A stretch of DNA of 64,000 bases, from assembly GCF_039062465.1 (NCBI RefSeq), contig NZ_JBCLNF010000006.1, positions 1 to 64,000 on the forward strand, written 5' to 3'. The stretch's first letter is position 1. Every line of letters starts with the position of its first letter. Below the pieces are notes generated by a model. That model did not search any database, had not been told where the DNA came from, and saw nothing but the letters and a program-made list of their open reading frames with translations. The translations under genes were made by a program, and so were the position numbers. Source of the DNA: Parolsenella sp958406235. Its GTDB lineage: Bacteria > Actinomycetota > Coriobacteriia > Coriobacteriales > Atopobiaceae. This document shows, one piece after another, positions 17,820 through 25,734 of the stretch.

Positions 17820-18941
17820 ATGGCAGACAAGCTCAGGGTCGCGATTGCGGCGGGCGGTACGGCTGGCCATATCAATCCGGCGCTTGCGCTCGCGGAGGAG
17901 CTTCGCGACCGCGGCCACGAAGTGACCTTCTATGGCCGCCCCTCCAAGCTCGAGGGCACGCTCGTGCCTGCCGCGGGCTTCGAGCTCGTGCCCGTCGAGG
18001 TCACGGGCTTCGACCGCTCTCGCCCCTGGACCGCGCTTACGTCGCTCTATCGCGTCTGGTCCGCGAAGAGGGCCCTCGGCAAGCTCTTCCGCGCGCAGGG
18101 CGCGCCCGATGTTGCCTGCGGCTTTGGCGCCTACGTCGAGGTTCCGCTCCTGGGCTGGTGCAAGGACGCTCACGTACCCTATCTGCTCCACGAGCAGAAC
18201 TCCGTTCCGGGGCTTGCCAACAAGATGATGGCGGCTCACGCGGAGCGCGTCTGCATATCCGTGCCCGCCGCGCGCGAGGTCTTCGCCCGCGCGGACAAGC
18301 CCGAGCTCGTGGTGCTCACGGGCAACCCCGTTCGCAGGAGCGTCATTGCGGGTTCGCGCGAGGCCGGCCGCGAGGCGCTTGGCATCCCCGCCGACGCCAC
18401 GCTGCTACTCGTCTTTGGTGGCAGCCTTGGCGCGCGCACCCTCAACGAGGGCATGGCGGCCCTCAAGGAGCGCTTGCTTGCGGTCGACGGACTCTATGTC
18501 GTGCAGTCGACGGGTAAGGGTGGCTATGACGCCGCTGCGGAGGCCCTCGCGCTCACGGAGGATCAGGCCAGGCGCTGGCGCCTTCTTCCCTACATCGACA
18601 ACATGGGAGACGTGCTCGCCTCGGCGGACCTCGTGCTCTCGCGTGCCGGCGCCTCATCCATCGCGGAGATTGCCGCCCTCGGCGTACCCTCTGTGCTCGT
18701 TCCGTATCCCTTCGCCACGGCGGACCACCAGACCACAAACGCCCGCTACCTCACCGACGCGGGCGCCGCGGTGCTCTTCACCGATGAGGAGGTCTCCGGC
18801 GAGGCGTTTGCCGAGAAGCTCCTCACGCTCGTGACGGATGCGCAGGAGCGCGGCGCCATGCGCGAGCGCGCCCGGGGCCTTGCCCAGGACCGCGCCGCCG
18901 TCAAGCTCGCCGACGAGCTCGAGGCCGTCGCGCGCGCCTAG
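17820..18941 (+). CDS. murG: UDP-GlcNAc--lipid I N-acetylglucosaminyltransferase MurG
   Basis: 373 residues, GT28 family. It makes lipid II from lipid I on the inner face of the membrane. The N-terminal AAGGTAGHINPALALAEEL is the glycine-rich acceptor/membrane-associated loop; LLHEQNSVPGLANK near residue 122, LVFGGSLGART near 200, and the UDP-GlcNAc-binding SRAGASSIAEIAALGVPSVLVPYPFATADHQTTNA near 278 complete the set. It starts 2 bp after the ftsW stop. A strong hairpin terminator follows, so murC has its own promoter. Confidence 0.97.
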   Translation: MADKLRVAIAAGGTAGHINPALALAEELRDRGHEVTFYGRPSKLEGTLVPAAGFELVPVEVTGFDRSRPWTALTSLYRVWSAKRALGKLFRAQGAPDVACGFGAYVEVPLLGWCKDAHVPYLLHEQNSVPGLANKMMAAHAERVCISVPAAREVFARADKPELVVLTGNPVRRSVIAGSREAGREALGIPADATLLLVFGGSLGARTLNEGMAALKERLLAVDGLYVVQSTGKGGYDAAAEALALTEDQARRWRLLPYIDNMGDVLASADLVLSRAGASSIAEIAALGVPSVLVPYPFATADHQTTNARYLTDAGAAVLFTDEEVSGEAFAEKLLTLVTDAQERGAMRERARGLAQDRAAVKLADELEAVARA

Positions 18942-19033
18942 GGCCCGCGGACAGAGTTGTGCCGGCACGCACCTTGAGCTCGCTCCAGCTTACGTCGTTG
19001 CTATTCGCAAGTCCGAGGCGTCGCATGCCCAGA

Positions 19034-19070
19034 GGCCGAGGTGCCGAGGGCCTGTGGCGCCTCGGCCTTT
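19034..19070 (+). terminator. Intrinsic terminator between murG and murC
   Basis: GGCCGAGG (19034-19041) and CCTCGGCC (19060-19067) form a perfect 8-bp outer stem, with further pairing inside (TGCC/GGCG), followed by TTT. This splits the dcw cluster into two transcription units. Confidence 0.7.
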
Positions 19071-19096
19071 GGCGTTCCTGATGAAGACGGGCATGC

Positions 19097-19143
19097 TTGT
19101 GCACGCGACCGTGGGGCTGGGCTAAACTAAAGAGCTGTATGCG
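19097..19143 (+). promoter_or_regulatory. Candidate murC promoter with GTATGCG start-site motif
   Basis: A -10-like TAAACT at 19123-19128 is followed three bases later by GAGCTGTATGCG (19132-19143). The identical 12-mer follows the alaS -10 at the same spacing. A TTGTGC at 19097 is 20 bp upstream, a poor -35. Confidence 0.45.
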
Positions 19144-19215
19144 AATCCAACGCGTGTCTTCTGGCACGCGGACAGGTGCGGCTATCGCCGCCACAAACAA
19201 GAGGGGAGCCATCGC

Positions 19216-20625
19216 ATGGCAACCACTTCTGAGAAGCTTCCGTTCGAGCGCGTCCACATCATCGGCATTGGTGGTGCCGGCATGAGCGGCATCGCGCTCG
19301 TCCTCCACGAGCGTGGCATTCACGTCACCGGCAGCGACCTCAAGAGCTCTCGCTACGTCCGCGAGCTCGAGGCTGCCGGCATCGAGGTCCACGTTGGCCA
19401 TGACGCCGCCACGATCGACGCCGTGAATCCTGACGTCGTCGTCATCTCGACGGCCATTCCGGAGTCTAACCCCGAGGTCATCCGCGCACGCGAGCTTGGC
19501 ATCGACGTCTGGCCGCGTGCCAAGATGCTCCCGGCCCTCTCTCTCGGCCACAAGACCATCGCGGTTTCCGGTACCCACGGCAAGACCACCACGTCCTCCA
19601 TGGTCACCACCATGCTTGACCGCATGGAACTCGATCCGTCGTTCCTCATCGGCGGTTTCGTCGAGGGCTACGACACGAACGCCCACAGCGGCAAGTCCGA
19701 GTTCTACGTGGCCGAGGCCGACGAGTCCGATGGCTCGTTCCTCTTCTTCGACCCGACCGTCGTCGTGGTCACCAACATCGAGGCGGACCACCTCGACCAC
19801 TACGGCACGATCGAGAACCTCGAGAACACCTTCGGCCAGTTCATGGGTTCCGTGGGCGAAGACGGCTGGGTCGTCGCCTGTGGCGAGTCCGAGCGCGTGC
19901 GTAGGGTCGCCGCCTCCTGCGGCCGCAAGGTCGCCACGTATGGCTTCGAGGGCGACGGAGAGTTCGACTACGTCTGCGTCCCCGAGCCGACGCACCACTC
20001 CATCGAGAGCCACCTCACGGTGAAGACCCCCTCTGGCGCCGAGGTCAAGGTCGTCATCAAGGCCAACCCCGGCCGTCACAACATGCTGAACGCCACCGCC
20101 GCCATCGCCGTGGCGGACGTCCTCGGCCTCGACATCGAGAAGGCCGCTGCCGCCCTCTCCACCTTCGCCGGCGTCAAGCGCCGCTTCACCCACGTCGGCG
20201 ACGTGGACGGCATCACCGTCGTCGATGACTACGGCCACCACCCCACGGAGGTCGCCGCGACCCTCTCCGCCGCCTCCGGCCTCGACTATGACCGCGTGGT
20301 CGTCGTCTTCCAGCCGCACCGCTACACGCGCACCAAGGCCCTGGCTGAGCAGTTCGGCCGCGCCTTCGACGACGCCGACGTCCTCTTCGTGATGGACGTC
20401 TTCTCCGCGGGCGAGATGCCGATCCCCGGCATCTCCGGTAAGACCGTCGCCAACTCCGTCAAGGAGAACGGCCACGTCGCCGAGGTGAACTACGTCCCCA
20501 ACCGTCGTGAGCTCATGGCGCGCCTCGTCGAGGAGGTCCGTCCCGGCGACATCCTCCTGACCATGGGCGCCGGTGACGTCACCCTCGTGGGTCCGGCGTT
20601 CATCGAGGCAAAGAACGAGGCCTAG
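19216..20625 (+). CDS. murC: UDP-N-acetylmuramate--L-alanine ligase
   Basis: 469 residues. First of the four Mur ligases, adding L-Ala to UDP-MurNAc. The N-terminal HIIGIGGAGMSGIALVL is the MurC-specific UDP-binding loop; SGTHGKTTTSSMVTTML (ATP P-loop) near residue 118; EADESDGSFL near 171; TNIEADHLDHYG near 190; and DDYGHHPTEVAATL near 335. AGAGGGGAG precedes the ATG by 7 nt. It begins the second transcription unit of the dcw cluster (murC-murB-ftsQ-ftsZ...). Confidence 0.97.
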   Translation: MATTSEKLPFERVHIIGIGGAGMSGIALVLHERGIHVTGSDLKSSRYVRELEAAGIEVHVGHDAATIDAVNPDVVVISTAIPESNPEVIRARELGIDVWPRAKMLPALSLGHKTIAVSGTHGKTTTSSMVTTMLDRMELDPSFLIGGFVEGYDTNAHSGKSEFYVAEADESDGSFLFFDPTVVVVTNIEADHLDHYGTIENLENTFGQFMGSVGEDGWVVACGESERVRRVAASCGRKVATYGFEGDGEFDYVCVPEPTHHSIESHLTVKTPSGAEVKVVIKANPGRHNMLNATAAIAVADVLGLDIEKAAAALSTFAGVKRRFTHVGDVDGITVVDDYGHHPTEVAATLSAASGLDYDRVVVVFQPHRYTRTKALAEQFGRAFDDADVLFVMDVFSAGEMPIPGISGKTVANSVKENGHVAEVNYVPNRRELMARLVEEVRPGDILLTMGAGDVTLVGPAFIEAKNEA

Positions 20626-20634
20626 GGGCTGCGC

Positions 20635-21555
20635 TTGAGTCTGGCTAACGCATATCTCACACTCTCCGGTGCCGTCGACGCGGATATCACTCGCGGCGAG
20701 CGCCTCGCGCACCGCACGACGTATCGAATCGGTGGCCCCGCGGCGATGCTCGCCGTCTGCCACACGCCCGCGGCTCTCTCTCGCGTGATCGAGGTCCTTG
20801 GCGCCCAGGGCGTCGAGTGGGTCGTCATGGGCAAGGGCTCGAACTTGCTCGTCTCGGATGCCGGCTTTGACGGCTGCGTCATCGTCCTCGGTCGCGAGTT
20901 CTCTCGCATCGAGGTCCTGGCGGAGGACAATAAGATCGTTGCGGGTGCTGCCGTCCCGCTTTCGCGCGTGGTGACCGCGGCGACGAAGGCGTCGATGTCG
21001 GGCCTGGAGTTCGCCTGCGGCATCCCGGGTACGCTTGGCGGCGCCGTCTCCATGGATGCGGGCACGCGTCGCGAGTGGATTGGCCGTCGCATCGAGAGCC
21101 TCGTGGTCTTTCGCCCCGGAAGGGGCCTCATGCGCGTCTGGGGCACTGACGTCGAGTGGGGCTATCGTTGGACGAGCCTTGGCGGCGCGGACATCGTCCT
21201 CGAGGCGACGCTCGCCCTCGACCCTGGCGACCGCACTGAGATCACCGCCCAGATGGAGCAGCTCCTCGCGCGCAGGCGTGCGACGCAGCCCATGGGCAAG
21301 CCCTGCTGCGGCTCGGTCTTCAGGAATCCTCCCGGAGACAGGGGTGCGGCCCAGCTTGTCGAGGCATGCGGCCTCAAGGGATACTCCTCCGGCGGCGCTC
21401 AGGTTTCTGACGTGCACGCCAACTTCGTCGTAAACAACGGCACCGCCACCGCGGCCGACGTCCTGGCCGTCATGAGGGCGATGCATGACAGGGTGAGGGA
21501 GGCAACGGGTGTCGACCTCCAACCGGAAGTCAAGTTCCTCGGCTTCACGTCGTAG
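20635..21555 (+). CDS. murB: UDP-N-acetylenolpyruvoylglucosamine reductase
   Basis: 306 residues from TTG 20635. FAD/NADPH enzyme that reduces UDP-GlcNAc-enolpyruvate to UDP-MurNAc. FAD-binding PCMH-type domain: TTYRIGGPAAMLAVC, VMGKGSNLLVSDAGFDG, and EFACGIPGTLGGAVSMDAG; the C-terminal domain carries GKPCCGSVFRNP (catalytic serine in GSVFRNP) and ACGLKGYSSGGAQVSDVHANFVVN. Starts 9 bp after murC; its 3' end overlaps the ftsQ start by 47 bp in another frame. Confidence 0.95.
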   Translation: MSLANAYLTLSGAVDADITRGERLAHRTTYRIGGPAAMLAVCHTPAALSRVIEVLGAQGVEWVVMGKGSNLLVSDAGFDGCVIVLGREFSRIEVLAEDNKIVAGAAVPLSRVVTAATKASMSGLEFACGIPGTLGGAVSMDAGTRREWIGRRIESLVVFRPGRGLMRVWGTDVEWGYRWTSLGGADIVLEATLALDPGDRTEITAQMEQLLARRRATQPMGKPCCGSVFRNPPGDRGAAQLVEACGLKGYSSGGAQVSDVHANFVVNNGTATAADVLAVMRAMHDRVREATGVDLQPEVKFLGFTS

Positions 21556-22753
21556 CGCGCGCGGTCGCGTCGCCACGCCGCGTGGCTCCTCAAAGATAGC
21601 TTCGCGCACAGGATCGGGTCGCCCGGCCTCTGGGTTGCCGTCCGCGCGTCCCAAGGCGCGAGTGACCCCCAGGGTCGCCCCCGGTGCTCCGGCGGGCTCC
21701 AAGGCGGGTGGTCGCGGCAAGCTCAATACCCCGGCCTCCCGCCCCAAGACGCCTTCACCGTCGTCTCGCGATGCGTTGCGCGGGCGCGATGGGGGCTCGG
21801 GCGGCAACGTCAACGTGCGTAGGGTTGCCATTGGCGCGGGCATCGTCGCCGGCCTCGCCCTTGTCTCGCTGATCGTGCTTCTCGTCTTGGCGCAGCTGCC
21901 GGTCTTCGTGATCACCGGCATCAACGCCACGGCTTCGGAGCACGTGAGCGAGTCGCAGATCGCCAAGCTCGCCTCCGTCGAGGAGGGGACGACGCTGCTC
22001 AACGTCGACACCTCCCAGATCACGGAGAAGGTCTCGAAGAATCCCTGGGTCAAGCGCGTCATCATCAAGCGCGAGTTCCCGGATACGCTCGGGGTCTCCG
22101 TCGAGGAGCGCTCGGTTGCCGCGCTCGTCGTCATTGGCGGCGGTACGAGCGTGTGGGCGCTTGGTGACGACGGCGTCTGGATCGAGCCCGTGCAACTCGA
22201 CACCTCTTCCGGGGAGGACGTCGTCCAGCTCGCCCTCGCCCGTGCGCAGGAGATGGGCTGCCTGCTCATTGCCAACGTGCCGGCCACGGTCAACCCCGCG
22301 CAGGGCGCACCCTCGACCGATGACCCCATCCTCGATGTCCTGACCTACCAGAGCCAGCTCCCGGATTCCATCAGCTCTGAGGCCCAGGTCTTCTACGCCG
22401 CGAGTTCCGGAAGCATCTCCGTCGTTCTCAAGAACGGCCTCGAGGTCTCCCTTGGCGCGGCGAACGATGTCTCCGCAAAGGCCCAGGCCCTGAGCGAGAT
22501 CATGGCGAACTATGGCGATCAGCTCACCTACGTCAACGTTCGCGTCCCGAGCAAGCCCACCTATCGCAAGGTCGCGGATGGCACTACGCTTTCTGGCGCC
22601 GCCAACACCGTGGCGCAGATCACGGCCGAGTCCACGCCGGCGACAACCTCTTCCTCGAGCGATGATTCCGGCGAGGATGCCGACGACGGCTCGGATGGTG
22701 ACTCCGCCGGAGACTCTGGCCAGTACGAAGATACGGGGGCGGACGAGGAATAA
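21509..22753 (+). CDS. ftsQ: Cell division protein FtsQ/DivIB
   Basis: 414 residues. A long basic, Ser/Arg/Pro-rich cytoplasmic region (1-105), one transmembrane helix (about 108-132, AIGAGIVAGLALVSLIVLLV), then the POTRA domain beginning FVITGINATASEHVSESQIAK with NPWVKRVIIKREFPDTLGVSVEERS, the FtsQ signature. The end is an acidic Ser/Asp/Glu-rich tail. It organises FtsL/DivIC and FtsWI at the septum. GTG start with GGGAGG 6 nt upstream lies inside murB, so the two are translationally coupled. It is longer than typical FtsQ because of both disordered ends. Confidence 0.92.
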   Translation: MSTSNRKSSSSASRRSARGRVATPRGSSKIASRTGSGRPASGLPSARPKARVTPRVAPGAPAGSKAGGRGKLNTPASRPKTPSPSSRDALRGRDGGSGGNVNVRRVAIGAGIVAGLALVSLIVLLVLAQLPVFVITGINATASEHVSESQIAKLASVEEGTTLLNVDTSQITEKVSKNPWVKRVIIKREFPDTLGVSVEERSVAALVVIGGGTSVWALGDDGVWIEPVQLDTSSGEDVVQLALARAQEMGCLLIANVPATVNPAQGAPSTDDPILDVLTYQSQLPDSISSEAQVFYAASSGSISVVLKNGLEVSLGAANDVSAKAQALSEIMANYGDQLTYVNVRVPSKPTYRKVADGTTLSGAANTVAQITAESTPATTSSSSDDSGEDADDGSDGDSAGDSGQYEDTGADEE

Positions 22754-22811
22754 CATCGCTACCGTCGGCGGTCCCAATCTGCAGTTCGCGTGAAAAAACG
22801 CCAACGATTTG

Positions 22812-22914
22812 TTGACAGGGGAGCGCCATATATGACAGTATGTGGCGCTTTATCTTTCGGGTAGAGCTAAACCTGAGCTTGAGAGTTTGAAGAATATGGC
22901 TAAACACAGCGCCA
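22812..22914 (+). promoter_or_regulatory. ftsZ promoter with an AGCGCCA dyad
   Basis: Consensus TTGACA (22812-22817), 18-bp spacer, CAGTAT (22836-22841). AGCGCCA (22822-22828) and its complement TGGCGCT (22843-22849) flank the -10 as a 28-bp dyad, and a third AGCGCCA occurs at 22908-22914 in the leader. The placement suggests a repressor site controlling ftsZ. Confidence 0.55.
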
Positions 22915-22976
22915 CTAAGACGGGCCCCGCCCACAGAAGAACGACCACAACAAGCACTGCCACGCAAGGAGGAACC

Positions 22977-24086
22977 ATGAGCGCCACCGATACCCTCAGC
23001 AACTACCTCGCCGTCATCAAGGTTGTCGGAGTCGGCGGTGGCGGCACCAACGCCGTCAACCGCATGATCGAGGAGGGCATCCGCGGCGTCGAGTTCGTGG
23101 CTGTCAACACCGATGCCCAGGCTCTCGCCATGTCTGACGCGGACGTGAAGGTCCACATCGGCACCGACATTACCAAGGGCCTTGGTGCTGGCGCCAACCC
23201 CGAGGTCGGCGCTCAGGCCGCCGAGGACTCCCGTGACGAGATCAAGGCCGCCCTCGCCGGCGCCGACATGGTCTTCATCACCGCGGGCGAGGGTGGCGGC
23301 ACCGGCACCGGCGCTGCCCCCGTTGTCGCTGACATCGCCAAGAACGACGTGGGCGCCCTCACAATCGCCGTCGTCACCAAGCCGTTCACCTTCGAGGGCC
23401 GCAAGCGCACCGCCAGCGCCCTTAGCGGCGTCGAGAACCTCTCTGAGAACGTTGACACCCTCATCGTCATCCCGAATGACCGTCTCCTCGACCTCGCCGA
23501 GAAGAAGACGACCATGCTCGAGGCCTTCCGCATGGCGGACGACGTCCTGTGCCAGGGCACGCAGGGCATCACGGATCTCATCACCGTCCCGGGCCTCATC
23601 AACCTCGACTTCGCTGACGTCTGCACGATCATGCGCGGCTCTGGCACGGCCATGATGGGCATCGGCATGGCCTCTGGTGACAATCGCGCCACTGACGCCG
23701 CCCAGGAGGCCATCTCCAGCCGCCTGCTCGAGAGCTCCGTCGACGGTGCCACTCGCGTCCTGCTCTCCATCGCCGGCAACAAGGACCTCGGCATCACCGA
23801 GATCTCCGACGCCGCAGACCTCGTTGCTTCCAACGTTGACCCCGAGGCCAACATCATCTTCGGCACCACGGTCGACGAGAGCCTGGGTGATCAGGTCCGC
23901 ATCACCGTCATCGCCACCGGCTTCGCCGATGCCTCCCAGCAGCCGTCCCTCCTCGGTGACTTCCGCGCTCCGGCCGCGGCCGAGACCCCGGCCCCGGCTC
24001 CCGCCGCCTCCGCCCGCCCTGCCGCGAGCACCACGGGCAGCAAGGAGTTCGACATTCCTGACTTCCTGAAGCGTGGCCGCCTGTAA
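22977..24086 (+). CDS. ftsZ: Cell division GTPase FtsZ
   Basis: 369 residues from ATG 22977, chosen because AAGGAGG lies 4-5 nt upstream; the open frame reaches back to 22842 but that part overlaps the promoter and is not FtsZ-like. Tubulin-type GTPase: VVGVGGGGTNAVNRMI, the tubulin signature GGGTGTG at residues 106-112, T7 loop NLDFADVCTIM, and the conserved C-terminal peptide DIPDFLKRGRL that binds SepF. A variable linker rich in Ala/Pro precedes the tail. ftsA is absent from the cluster and sepF is present downstream, fitting the actinobacterial pattern where SepF anchors FtsZ. Confidence 0.97.
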   Translation: MSATDTLSNYLAVIKVVGVGGGGTNAVNRMIEEGIRGVEFVAVNTDAQALAMSDADVKVHIGTDITKGLGAGANPEVGAQAAEDSRDEIKAALAGADMVFITAGEGGGTGTGAAPVVADIAKNDVGALTIAVVTKPFTFEGRKRTASALSGVENLSENVDTLIVIPNDRLLDLAEKKTTMLEAFRMADDVLCQGTQGITDLITVPGLINLDFADVCTIMRGSGTAMMGIGMASGDNRATDAAQEAISSRLLESSVDGATRVLLSIAGNKDLGITEISDAADLVASNVDPEANIIFGTTVDESLGDQVRITVIATGFADASQQPSLLGDFRAPAAAETPAPAPAASARPAASTTGSKEFDIPDFLKRGRL

Positions 24087-24892
24087 TGACAAGCCCTTCG
24101 CTCACCCGGTACGTCTCGAATGGCGTGACCCTGCTCGGCGACATCGATCGCCCGGGCGGGGTCACGTTCGCGTTTACCGAGCGTGAGGGTGGAGTCTCAA
24201 AAGGCCAGTTCGCGAGTCTGAACCTGGGGTCTCGCTGCGGCGATGACCCGGCGGACGTCGCGGAGAACCGCGCACGTGCGCTCGCCGCCGTGGGGGCCGC
24301 GCGCATCGCTCGCAACCTCGTGGAGCCCAAGCAGGTCCACGGGGACACTGTGGTCGTCATTCGCGATGCCGCGCCAGAGGCCATCGAGGCCGCCCGCGTC
24401 GAGGCGCTCGAGGGGGCAGACGCCATCGTCTGCACGGCCCCTGGCGTTCCCGTGCTCTTGTGCTTCGCGGACTGCGTCCCGGTCGTGCTTGCGGCGCCCG
24501 GGGCGTTCGCGGTTATCCACTCCGGCTGGCGCGGGACGCTCGCGCGCATCTCCGCCAAGGCCCTCGGCATCCTCTGCCGCGAGGCGAACGCTCGCCCGGA
24601 CGAGGTCTATGCCTACGTCGGCCCGCACATCCTTGGCGAGGACTACGAGGTGTCGCCCGAGCTGCTGCAGACCTTCGTGGATGAGTTTGGTAGCATGGTT
24701 CATGCTGCCTCGACGAACTTGAACCTCGACTTGTCCGCAGCCATAGCGTGCGCTCTCGGGGATGCCGGCCTTCCTGCCGCCAACCTCGTGGATTCGTGCG
24801 TTTCCACGGCCGCCAACACCGGTCGTTTCTTTTCGTATCGAGCGGAAGGGGGGCTATGCGGTCGTCACGCTGCTATCGCCTACCTCTCGTAA
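24086..24892 (+). CDS. pgeF: Peptidoglycan editing factor PgeF / YfiH family (multicopper-like purine nucleosidase/laccase domain)
   Basis: 268 residues with YfiH family motifs: FTEREGGVSKGQFASLNLG, KQVHGDTVVV (His ligand), LCFADCVPVVL (Cys ligand), VIHSGWRGT (His ligand) and a terminal FFSYRAEGGLCGRHAAIAYL. Family members have been reported both as purine-nucleoside phosphorylase/deaminase enzymes and as L-Ala/L-Ser editing factors acting on UDP-MurNAc; its place right after ftsZ favours the latter. Its ATG overlaps the ftsZ stop (TAATG), and its 3' end overlaps the start of pstS by 37 bp. Confidence 0.9.
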   Translation: MTSPSLTRYVSNGVTLLGDIDRPGGVTFAFTEREGGVSKGQFASLNLGSRCGDDPADVAENRARALAAVGAARIARNLVEPKQVHGDTVVVIRDAAPEAIEAARVEALEGADAIVCTAPGVPVLLCFADCVPVVLAAPGAFAVIHSGWRGTLARISAKALGILCREANARPDEVYAYVGPHILGEDYEVSPELLQTFVDEFGSMVHAASTNLNLDLSAAIACALGDAGLPAANLVDSCVSTAANTGRFFSYRAEGGLCGRHAAIAYLS

Positions 24893-25734
24893 CGGCAACG
24901 CTCGCCCTTGTGGGCGCGCTCACGCTCTCGGGTCGCGCGGATTCCTCCGCCTCCGAGACGCTGACCGTCGCGGGTTCCACCACGGTGCTTCCCATCGCCG
25001 AGATGGCTGCCGAGGATTTCGAGGCCAACACGGGCACGAACGTGCTCGTGAGTGGTCTTGGTTCCTCTGCCGGCATCGAGGCGGTCTCCAACGGCACTGC
25101 GGATATCGCCACCTCGAGCCGCCAGCTTACGGCGGAGGAGTCCGAGCACGAGCTTGTCGAGACTGTCATCGCGCATGACGGCATCGCCGTCATCGTGAGC
25201 CCGGAGAACCCGGTCAAGGACCTCACCACCGAGCAGCTCCGAGACATCTACGCCGGAAAGATTCGCAACTGGAGTGAGGTCGGCGGTCCTGATCTCGCCA
25301 TTCAGGTCGTGAACCGCGATGAGGCCTCCGGCACTCGCGAGGCGTTCCGCACGATTGTCATGGGCGACGTCTCGTTCGACCGCACCGCCGCGGTTCTCCC
25401 CGGCACGGGGCAGGTCCGCGATGTCGTGAGCCGCACGCCCGGTGCCATCGGCTACATCTCCATCGGCTTTGTCGACAACGACTTCGCCAGCACCTCCGTG
25501 CGCTCCCTGACGATCGACGGCGTCGAGGCGACGGAGGAGAACGTCGAGGACGGGTCTTATCCCATCTCGCGTGATCTCTACTTCTTCACCAACGGAGACC
25601 CGCAGGGCGCCGCCTATGACTCCGCCTATGACTACATCTCCTACGTCCTCTCCGATGCCATGAACGACACCATCCGCGACGCGGGCTACATCCCCGCCCA
25701 CCAGACGCAGGGAGAGGGGAGTGAGGGCAAGTGA
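24856..25734 (+). CDS. pstS: Phosphate ABC transporter substrate-binding protein PstS, with altered lipobox
   Basis: 292 residues from ATG 24856 (GGAAGGGGGG just upstream, inside pgeF). The mature part, from ETLTVAGSTTVLPIAEMAAEDFEA, then SRQLTAEE, IVSPENPVKDLT, LRDIYAGKIRNWSEVGG and NRDEASGTREAFR, is typical PstS (phosphate capture outside the membrane). The signal peptide ends LTLSGRADSS: the lipobox L-S-G should be followed by Cys, but residue 27 is Arg (CGC at 24934-24936), one base away from TGC. If the sequence is right, the protein cannot be lipidated at that site. Gene order pstS-pstCA-pstB-phoU, all plus strand with overlaps. Confidence 0.93.
   Translation: MRSSRCYRLPLVTATLALVGALTLSGRADSSASETLTVAGSTTVLPIAEMAAEDFEANTGTNVLVSGLGSSAGIEAVSNGTADIATSSRQLTAEESEHELVETVIAHDGIAVIVSPENPVKDLTTEQLRDIYAGKIRNWSEVGGPDLAIQVVNRDEASGTREAFRTIVMGDVSFDRTAAVLPGTGQVRDVVSRTPGAIGYISIGFVDNDFASTSVRSLTIDGVEATEENVEDGSYPISRDLYFFTNGDPQGAAYDSAYDYISYVLSDAMNDTIRDAGYIPAHQTQGEGSEGK

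Noticed and set aside
18901..22329. 1142-residue minus-strand open frame opposite murC-murB-ftsQ
   Set aside because: Same shadow effect; it spans three well-supported genes and a terminator and has no recognisable domain.
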